From: Epinephelus fuscoguttatus
Taxonomy: Eukaryota > Chordata > Actinopteri > Perciformes > Serranidae
DNA length: 64,000 nt
Assembly (NCBI RefSeq): GCF_011397635.1
Contig: NC_064770.1
Coordinates: 26,367,603 to 26,431,602 of the forward strand
Direction: 5' to 3'
This document shows, piece after piece, positions 58,001 to 64,000 of the stretch. Position numbers and translations under genes: made by a program. Position 1 is the stretch's first letter. Every line of letters begins with the position of its first letter. Under the pieces are notes generated by a model. That model was not told the origin of the DNA, did not search any database, and saw only the letters and a program-made list of their open reading frames with translations.

Positions 58001-61000
58001 GAAAGTTCCAGCATTTCCTAGTGTTTCCTGTGAGTGTATGTTTGAGCAGTTTTGCCTTTTGACCTATTGATTCAGATACCTTTGCCTGTGTGATTGATCA
58101 CACGTGTTGACCTAAGCCTGATTTAAAAAACACTGAACTTTTGTCCTACCGTGTGTCCTAATACCCATACCACTATACTATGTAGCAGGGATGCTAAACT
58201 TGCTTTGCCCGGGGGCCATTTTTGCAAAACAAAAGGAGGCCAGGGGCCAGTGGCAGCAGCCCCACACAGGTCAGGTGTCCACAGTGGTGTTTCAAGAAAT
58301 TGAGGATAGTCGGGGCTTAGCCTGCACCTCTGTCTGTCCTCCCCTGACACTGTTTTTTAAAACAAACTCTAATTTGAATCTTTTTTATGCACTCTGGTGC
58401 ATTATTTGCATAACAAGTATAAGACAGTGCAAGTAAAAACAGTTTGAATCCTTGAATTTTTATTGTAAATTCAAATACCTATCAGCATCACTGCAATATA
58501 GTATGCCATAAAAAGATTTAGTATGTCCCAATACATAGCATGTAAAATGCAGTATGCCAAAATATCAGGATGTTCTACTACATCCGGTCAGATTTTCTGA
58601 CCCACAATCTTCTGTAGTGCGGAAGATCCGTTGCATCAGCTGAGCTGCAGACAGATGACAGTTTGTTGAAATCTGTCAGATGCTGCAATGACAGATGACA
58701 GCACATTAAAGTGACTGATGACCAATTGATAAGTAATAATTGGAATATTAATTGTTTAGTAATATATAATAAATCATCAAATGACATACGTATTAAATGG
58801 GGTGTATCTTTCTTTGTGTCCTAACAACGTCAATATATGATGATAACACAATGATAACACTATTGAGTTATTCTTTTAAAGTTTATGTACACAGTGTGCA
58901 TTCAGCAGCTTTATACATCCTCAAGACTGAAAATAATAAGTCAACTAAGTCTAAAAATAATAAACCAGTGTTGACTTACATGGGACTTAACCCCCAGTCT
59001 CCTGTGTGAAAGTCCTGTGCTTCCACCATGTCCTACTCCCTCTGTGGACTGTGTTGCTCTTTACACTACGTCACCTGACTTTCTGCGAGTTTTTCTTACA
59101 GATATATCACTTTAATATCAGAAAATGCCCTAATCCAACTGCTTCCGACCTCTACGGAACAACATGACGTGTACTAGCCAATCACATCACACCGTGGGAT
59201 CCATAATAAGGTGTTGTGGAGCTGGATCGCTGACTATTCTCACCTGGGTGCAAATACACACTCTGTACTTTTTTATATATATCTCTGTGTGTCTCATTAA
59301 CGCATGTGTCAACGGGACCGGTTACAGTGATTGGTATTGCAGACACACAGGGCGACGGATACAACCTGAGCCACCTGTTCTCTCCCCCTCATGTTTCATA
59401 TCCTTGTTTCTCTCTCGCCCCCTCTTTCTCATCCTCCTCACTCTCTCCCTGTCTTCTCCGCAGCGAAAAACTGCTCCTACTTCAAACACTTTACCTCGGG
59501 GGAAGAAGCTGAAGTTTTTGAAGTGAAGACCCAGAAAGGTGGGTGCCTCCTCACTGCCACCCTGACTACATATTACAACAGATCCTGTTTTTTTCATACC
59601 CAACAGCCTGTTAAAGAATGTGTACAGTAAACCAGGGAAACACATGGATATATGCTTAGATATCGTAGTTTATCTCATGTAAGACCCCTACAGACACTGC
59701 AGCCTGGTCTTCTACACACAAGTAATGTTCAATAGCAAAAAGACTTTGTAGGAAATGCTTATGCAGCCTGGGTTTTTCTTTTCAATATACCAAGGAAACA
59801 TTTGAACACAAACTCATTTACACGCACACAGTACTTCATGTAAGATAAGAACGAAATCTGATCCAACATCCTCTGATTTTAATCTTCTCCTCCTCTGCCA
59901 TTTTCAAAGTAAACATATTTCCAGGAAACCGCTCCTCTGTTGGCGAGCTGATTCTTTCAGCCTCTGATTAGATGCAGAAAAACACACAGGGAAGCGTGTG
60001 GGACACAGCTAGATACTCATGAAGGCAGGAAATTACACAACATTGTCAAAGTATTAGATAAATTGAGGTAGATGTACAGTACACCGTCGAGAAATCAGTG
60101 AAGACACATTAAGAATTTAAAATTCACAGTGTTTCATACATGGTAGAAAATTAATAGGGTCATACATTAATTTTAGTGCAGGATACAAAGAATTACGGAC
60201 AAACATCAGTTCAACAGATGCAGTTTTTACACTGTAACTGTACATACACTTGGATGTATTGCTGAATGGGCCTTACTGTAGGGTTGTGGACCAAACAAGA
60301 TATTTGACGACGTTATCTTGAGCTTTGAGATACACTGGTCAACCTTTTTCATAATTTTCTGACATATTATAAAGCAAAAAACATATCGATTTATCGAGAC
60401 AAATAATCAACAGATTAATTGACAGTGTTGCAGCCCTTAAAATTTTACTTAAATTATAACGTGCCAACCAGGAGGGAAATCAATGACCATAAAGAAATGC
60501 AAAGGAACTACAAAGAGACGCAAAAAACCACTAATGCAGGCAAAACAGCCACAAAGAGATGCAAAAGGACCAAAAAAAGGCACAAATTGCCTCAATAAGA
60601 AACACAAAATTACCACAAAGACACACCCAACCACACACAGATGTATGCTGACTACAAAGAGATGCAAAACAACAAAAAAAATGAGGAAGAACAGCCACAC
60701 TTAGAGGCTGTTTACACGTACACGGTGATTTTGATAAACGGAGACATCTTCCTTCATTTGTGCCCTTCGTTTACACGCAAACGGAGATTTCTCCTCTGAA
60801 AATGAGTCTTTCTAAAAACTCCGGCCAGTCAACCAATAGTTGTCGTTTAGGGTCATTAGTCAACTAGTTGCCTGCATGTTTACGATATTAATGTAATTAT
60901 TAAATGACATATTTTGGGCGGGGCAACACAATGGTTTGAGTTGAAGGTGTGAGAAAGAATAGTATCAGTAACATTGTTAACACTGTGCTACATTACAGAG

Positions 61001-62905
61001 AAATACAAAACTGTACTAATGAACCTTCATTAATATAGGCCTATATTTTATCTACAAGTGCACGTCACACACTGAGCGAGCCGCCTGTTAATGACGCTGT
61101 GGGCTAATGGGCATGTAGCTACTTCCATGTTTCAGATGATACGTCATGTTTGTAGTCGACCAATGAAGATGAGTTTAAATATCACCTTGGGTTCATCCTT
61201 CACCTTCTCAAAATGATCCCACACTTTGGATTTCCTGCTCGACATGTTATTAACTAGCCTGTGGAATAACCGCAGGTACCAGCCCTGGAAATTAACGTGA
61301 CTCCTAATAGAGTATCACTTTTTTTTCTGGGACTAAGCAACCAATGAAATCTTGCCAACTCGACTACTGTTTGATTGACTATTAGCGGGCAGCTCTGAAA
61401 ATGTATAAATGTCGAAAGAGAGGCACAGTTTTATGTAGCAGCAGAAAATACAAGAAAAGCCTGAAAATCTGTGATGCTACATGACACCAGTTCCAGTAGT
61501 GATCGGGGTGAACACAACATGCACAAGTGAAACACATAAAGAGCCAATGACACACATGCACGCTAACACAGACCGACAGCCCTCACACCGACAGCGTAAG
61601 GTTATTTTACACGTGGTGTTTCTCCTCAGTCGGGGGGCTGAAACAGAATAGGATGCTCCGAGGATCATCTCTGTCACAGTTGGAGTGTTACATAGAAGGA
61701 AAGACTAGATTATCTTTATCTGACAAACAGACGGGAGGGGAGGCGGGTGGGAAGAGAGAGATGTTCTAATCATCCTGTTATAAGCCCGCAGCATCTTATC
61801 TGTCATGCAAATGGCATTATTGCCACTTTGGAGAAATGACTGTTGTTTTTAGAGTGAGGCTAATTTAAAGGCTAATTATCTGTGTCATAACTTGCCTGAG
61901 TGCAGTATTGAAACAATTATTATGGAGACAAGACTGCAACCTCCCCTTCTGCTCCTACCCACTCTCTCAATTTTTAATCGTTGGCTGCCACTCTGCCATC
62001 TCCCTTCCCTCAATCTCTCACTCGTGCTCGCCTCCTGACTGTTCCTCTTTCTGTGTCTTCTCGCTCCCGCTTTGTTCCCCGATACTGTCTTTGTTTCTCA
62101 CTTCTTGTCTCCTGTCTTTATCAGAGTACAACATCTCAGCGGCAGCCATCGCCATCTTTAGTCTGTTCTTCATGATCCTGGGCACCCTCTGTGTCATCTT
62201 CTCTTTCGGGAAGGGACGGGACTACCTGCTCCGGCCTGCTGGGATGTTTTTCGCCTTCGCAGGTCAGACGTGGCAGATAATGTGAATCACAGATCAGGCT
62301 CTGTCTGCTGCTCTTGTCTCTTTGTGTTACAGCTCGACTCGAAGTGAGGTGTGTCAGAGTCATCGTCACGAGCACCTTTTCCTGATGAATATTACTTATG
62401 CAGCTAATTAAACAGTGTTGACAAAGCCAATTTGTCAAGGTGGCAAGTGGTGATGGAGCCCATGCAGCTCTGGGGTGACATTTCAAAATATTTTAATAGT
62501 GTTAAATTAACTCTGAGGGGTGTTTACTTCATCTAGCGGTGCATTTATTGTTACCAAGTTAGAATAAAACTGACACTCTTGCCGTGTAAATGTGGAACTG
62601 TGACAGCATTTGATTAAACAGTGATGACATCTGCTTTTAATAACAACCCATTCTCTCTGTTTTGGCACGCAGGCCTCTGTATCATCATTTCGGTTGAGGT
62701 AATGCGCCAATCTGTCAGGCGCATGATCGACAGTGATGAGACCATCTGGATTGAATACCACTACTCCTGGTCCTTTACCTGCGCCTGCGCCTCCTTCACC
62801 CTGCTCATCCTCAGCGGAGGCGCCCTGCTCCTCATCTCCATGCCTCACATGCCACGTAACCCCTGGGAGACCTGCATGGACGCTGAGCCTGACACCTTAG
62901 ATTAG
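44701..62905 (+). CDS. cacng1: cacng1: L-type calcium channel gamma-1 subunit
   Basis: Four coding exons (241, 75, 138 and 233 nt) join to 228 residues; human CACNG1 has 222. Gamma-1 is part of the skeletal-muscle dihydropyridine receptor (Cav1.1) in T-tubules and reduces calcium current. The protein is claudin-like with four spans. The first loop carries VVTDHWAVLSP, the glycosylation sequon N43-A-T, CEAAHFGLWRLC and CGPISLPG. Downstream are SAAAIAIFSLF, RDYLLRPA, SVEVMRQSVRRMIDS, WIEYHYSWSF and the ending MPRNPWETCMDAEP, all matching gamma-1. It lacks the PDZ tail of TARPs. It lies 9.7 kb after the cacng4 stop on the same strand, as in the mammalian cluster. Gamma-6 is the nearest alternative but fits less well. 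Confidence 0.97.
45667..45691 (+). repeat. (CA)n microsatellite
   Basis: About 25 bp of alternating CA. Confidence 0.93.
46045..46720 (+). repeat. three tandem units of about 213 bp
   Basis: TTCAGGA[G/T]GTTTT.., [C/T]GAATTATCC.CA.AGGT, CTCTTCCTC/CTCCTCC-type and AAACAAA[C/T]GGACC recur near 46060, 46270 and 46485, with CTGCTAATGTGTGCTCACC between units. Unit divergence is perhaps 15-20% by eye. Satellite-like, class unknown. Confidence 0.8.
48301..48640 (+). mobile_element. TIR MITE (TAGAGCTGCAA ends)
   Basis: The left tip is TAGAGCTGCAAGGATTA and the inverted right tip TAGGGCTGTGACTAATG. The interior has ATAATCAGCAGATTAATCAA, shared with 10,875-11,190 and 60,240-60,440. Flanks GGTGAGAC and GGAGAGTT are a poor 8-bp match, so hAT membership is likely but not shown. 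Confidence 0.75.
49003..49036 (+). repeat. (GT)n microsatellite
   Basis: 34 bp of GT, preceded by alternating GC/CA purine-pyrimidine sequence that could favour Z-DNA. Confidence 0.95.
49515..49870. repeat. GC-box repeat family, copy
   Basis: AGACACAGGTGAGGCTAATC, AGGGCGGGGCAGACAATCAG and AGGGAGGGAAAACACACAGG align by eye with 28,700-29,040 and 63,285-63,660. Confidence 0.65.
50624..50920 (+). repeat. LINE/SINE 3'-domain repeat, longer copy
   Basis: It has GGTTCGAACCCAGGG, TGTGTGGAGTTTGCATGTTC, CTTCCTCCCACAGTCCAAAG, ACATGCAGGTTAATTGGTGA, CCTGTCCAGGGTGTACCCCG and a GAATGAAT-type tail. The internal GGTTCGAA is B-box-like, but no full tRNA fold is present. Confidence 0.75.
53890..54825 (+). 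mobile_element. family A element, copy 5
   Basis: The left arm is GTCCAATAAATGCC.., CACTGTACATTTCAGCAAAC, GCTACATTTGTACATTTAA; the right arm is ATGAAATATATAAATGTTAC, TGGTTTGCAGAAATGTACAT, TTATTCTGGCAACTGGG. Near 54,525-54,620 two or three units related to the 57-bp minisatellite remain. The middle (54,180-54,500) holds other sequence with two tRNA B-box-like stretches. Confidence 0.75.
54067..54117 (+). repeat. telomere-like (GGGTTA)/(GGGTTT) tract
   Basis: GGTTAGGGTTAGG at 54,067-54,079 is followed by four GGGTTT units at 54,094-54,117, inside family A copy 5. Confidence 0.8.
56090..56398 (+). repeat. retroposon-like repeat
   Basis: GACAGCCCGAGGAATGAAGC, TGTTGCTGGGATAGTTGGTG and CTTAAGGATGTTTTGGGCTG resemble a long fish repeat I recognise, probably of LINE origin. 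It is immediately followed by the inverted element at 56,399. Confidence 0.55.
56399..57003 (-). mobile_element. inverted copy of the 39,351-39,918 element
   Basis: The inverse of the 39.4-kb element is recognisable end to end: CCAGTCTTACTCTGAAG, GCTTGGGCAGTGACTTGC, CCAACTTTCACCCAAGAG, GTTCACATCACATAAGATTA, AATTTCCTGTG, and GTCGGTGTGAGAGAATG at the far end. Confidence 0.75.
57239..57746 (+). mobile_element. 508-bp hAT-type element with perfect 8-bp target duplication
   Basis: Exact 14-bp inverted tips CATGGGTGCAGATC are flanked by CATGCCAT at 57231-57238 and again at 57747-57754. Next to the tips are long G and C runs. Part of a transposase reading frame may survive on the plus strand near 57,440-57,560: SEAVKRRVMAGSMYYWLFKR, followed by GTAAGC. 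The element is an internally deleted, recently inserted copy. Confidence 0.92.
57835..58110. repeat. GC-box repeat family, inverted copy
   Basis: CCTTTGTGACTGCTCGCCCC, GCTCTAATGTATTTCACCTG and TGTCTCATTGTCTCCCTTGT are the inverse of landmarks in 28,700-29,040. Confidence 0.6.
58190..58440 (+). repeat. dispersed repeat shared with 356-680
   Basis: CTTGCTTTGCCCGGGGGCCA, TTTTGCAAAACAAAAGGAGG and GGGGCTTAGCCTGCACCTCT match the repeat in the aimp2 intron. Confidence 0.7.
59464..59538 (+). CDS. cacng1: cacng1 coding exon 2
   Basis: 75 nt between CTTCTCCGCAG and GTGGGT, the size of the mammalian exon 2. It encodes AKNCSYFKHFTSGEEAEVFE and VKTQK. Confidence 0.96.
60240..60440 (+). repeat. partial copy of the 48,301-48,640 MITE family
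   Basis: GGGTTGTGGACCAAACAAGA, CATAATTTTCTGACATATTA and GACAAATAATCAACAGATTA match the right part of the MITE; it ends GTTGCAGCCCTT. Confidence 0.7.
60480..60705 (-). repeat. inverted copy of the CTTTGTAG tandem array
   Basis: Repeated CAAAGAGATGCAAAA/ACTACAAAGAGA units are the inverse of the array at 8,870-9,790. Long A-rich open frames here are by-products. Confidence 0.8.
61740..61900. promoter_or_regulatory. candidate intronic regulatory block of cacng1
   Basis: Repeat-free sequence with an exact POU octamer ATGCAAAT at 61805-61812 and several TAAT cores (TCTAATCAT, GGCTAATTTAAAGGCTAATT). Whether it is conserved cannot be told from one sequence. Confidence 0.3.
62125..62262 (+). CDS. 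cacng1: cacng1 coding exon 3
   Basis: 138 nt between TCTTTATCAG and GTCAGA, the conserved size. It encodes EYNISAAAIAIFSLFFMI.. to RDYLLRPAGMFFAFAG, i.e. span 2 and the start of span 3. Confidence 0.96.
62673..62905 (+). CDS. cacng1: cacng1 coding exon 4
   Basis: The acceptor is GGCACGCAG. The exon encodes the rest of span 3, the second loop, span 4 and a short tail to TAG at 62903-62905. Intron 3 (62263-62672) is 410 bp and holds no evident feature. Confidence 0.97.
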
Positions 62906-63225
62906 CCACAGGTGATGCAATGTCTCAGATCTTGATTGAAATGACAAAAAACACAAGTGGTTTTACATCTTTTAGCCCTTTAACTACATATCATATCCCA
63001 CATATTTATCATTACTGCAAGCTATTTTCCAGAGTATTAAAACGTTTTTCCCATCCTCCATGTCCATTGATTTCAGTTTATGTTAGTAAAATATGAAAAT
63101 CAACTTGGAGAGATTTGTGATAGATAACCAGCCACAGCAAAAACAATGAAGCCCATGTTGTCTTCACAGGGTAAAGCAGCCAGGAACACGAATTGTTTTG
63201 ATCCCCAGGGGATCCCGGTCCCCAG

Positions 63226-63231
63226 AATAAA
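63226..63231 (+). terminator. candidate cacng1 polyadenylation signal supplied by family A
   Basis: AATAAA lies 320 bp after the cacng1 stop and belongs to the left arm of the family A element (CCAGAATAAAATG). An ATTAAA at 63036-63041 is the non-repeat alternative. Confidence 0.35.
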
Positions 63232-63284
63232 ATGCTGGTATTGCATGTTTCTACGAACAACAGTTACATTTGCACGTTAAACTG

Positions 63285-63660
63285 GAGCCAACAAAGACAG
63301 GACTCAGATGTAAGACTCAAAAACACATCGCTTTTTTACTGCAATCAGTCCAAAAACACAAAGGTATCCAAAGGCAGTGGGCTTAAACAGGGTTAAACAT
63401 GCAAAAATCTGGCCAAATCCAAAAGAACACTTGGGAAAAATGGCCAGAACACACACTCAGACAAATGAGAATGAACTGGCAACAGACACAGGGTAGCACA
63501 AGGAGTAAATACACAAGGGAGGAGGGGTAATGAGGGACAGGTGAAACCAATCAGGGCGGGGCAGGTAATCACACAAGAGCGTACCTGAAATGAGAGACAA
63601 GGATGAGTATCTGAAAACAAGGAAAACATGACCTTATCGAGGACCTCAGGGTGTAACACA
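63285..63660. repeat. GC-box repeat family, copy nested in family A copy 6
   Basis: GGGACAGGTGAAACCAATCA and GGGCGGGGCAGGTAATCACA match the 28.7-kb and 49.5-kb copies. Confidence 0.65.
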
Positions 63661-64000
63661 TGTTTCATACATATCATTAACATTTCTAAAGTGACGTGGT
63701 TCAGATTACATGTAGCTGAGTTTCTCATCAGGAGGTGGAGGGAATGGTGGATGGTGTCACACCTAGGCAAGATGACAGAAGCAGATGATTGTTCAAGACC
63801 AACAAACAACAAAAGTGGATATTTTTTAACAAAGGGAAACGTAAAGTTCCAGGATATAATGTACAAATGTAACATATCTGTGGTTTGCAGAAACGTAAAA
63901 TGCCAACGTTTATTCTGGTGACTGGGTATAAACTCTTCCTGAGCTGAGGAATGATTAAGTTACATCCAAGATGTTGAAGTCATCTGCTGAGCAACAACTA

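Larger units (their letters stand above)
44942..59463 (+). other. cacng1 intron 1 (14.5 kb)
   Basis: Contains a three-unit 213-bp tandem repeat, several hAT and family A elements and microsatellites. About 51,000-53,880 shows little recognisable repeat; within it 51,530-51,660 looks unique and may be regulatory. I find no hidden gene in the intron. Confidence 0.7.
59539..62124 (+). other. cacng1 intron 2
   Basis: Holds two clear repeats (60,240-60,440 and 60,480-60,705) and a probable MITE cluster at 60,713-61,440, with GTTTACACGTACACGGTGAT near its start and CAACTCGACTACTGTTTGAT near its end. About 61,740-61,900 is a repeat-free block. Confidence 0.65.
63214..63926 (+). mobile_element. family A element, copy 6, in the cacng1 3' flank
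   Basis: The left tip is CCCGGTCCCCAGAATAAAAT; the inverted right tip is CCCAGTCACCAGAATAAACG. Internal landmarks are GCATGTTTCTACGAACAACA on the left, and GTACAAATGTAACATATCTG then TGGTTTGCAGAAACGTAAAA on the right. About 63,285-63,660 is an insertion of the GC-box repeat family. Confidence 0.8.

Noticed and set aside
60483..60704. 73-codon Lys/Thr-rich open frame
   Set aside because: It is the inverted CTTTGTAG array, not a gene.
63393..63875. 160-codon open frame on the minus strand
   Set aside because: It runs through the GC-box repeat and the right part of family A copy 6, so it is repeat sequence and not a gene.
1..64000. CRISPR arrays, operons, prokaryotic defence or toxin systems
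   Set aside because: Nothing of this kind is present; split genes, long introns and vertebrate repeats rule out a prokaryotic source. The regular repeats seen are minisatellites and microsatellites.

Overview
This window is vertebrate nuclear DNA, almost certainly from a teleost fish. Three split protein-coding genes with GT-AG introns lie on the + strand: the 3' end of aimp2, a complete cacng4 (TARP gamma-4) and a complete cacng1 (muscle calcium-channel gamma-1). Each exon chain joins in frame and matches the known vertebrate exon layout and protein length. I recognise many of the dispersed repeats as types common in teleost, especially percomorph, genomes. That is recall; no database search was run.

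Layout. 1-2745: last two coding exons and 3' UTR of aimp2. 2746-6053: mostly unique AT-rich spacer. 6054-8272 (- strand): an intact two-exon BED-finger hAT transposase-like gene of about 637 codons. 8273-14086: repeat-rich spacer with a degenerate CTTTGTAG-type array, a nested hAT MITE and the first copy of a terminal-inverted-repeat family called family A here. 14087-34965: cacng4 (4 coding exons; introns of 15.3, 3.2 and 1.4 kb), with a probable 3' UTR to about 37,700. 37,700-44,300: spacer with family A copies, one carrying a nested insertion and another carrying a 13-unit minisatellite. 44701-62905: cacng1 (4 coding exons; introns of 14.5, 2.6 and 0.4 kb). 62906-64000: 3' flank containing another family A copy.

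Function. cacng4 and cacng1 are adjacent, same-strand members of the claudin-like calcium-channel gamma family, as in the mammalian CACNG5-CACNG4-CACNG1 cluster. Gamma-4 is a TARP that traffics and modulates AMPA receptors and ends in the PDZ ligand TTPV. Gamma-1 is the skeletal-muscle L-type channel subunit and lacks that tail. aimp2 encodes a scaffold of the multi-tRNA synthetase complex and is functionally unrelated. No cacng5 lies between aimp2 and cacng4.

I saw no prokaryotic system, CRISPR array, operon or rRNA, and no tRNA I could defend. The most unusual features belong to mobile elements: the intact BED/hAT gene; family A, whose copies carry internal minisatellites; a long foldback ending about 33 bp before cacng4 exon 3; a hAT insertion with a perfect 8-bp target duplication in cacng1 intron 1; and a nested insertion with a 3-bp TAA duplication. 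Repeat edges are approximate unless a target duplication or terminal inverted repeat is stated.
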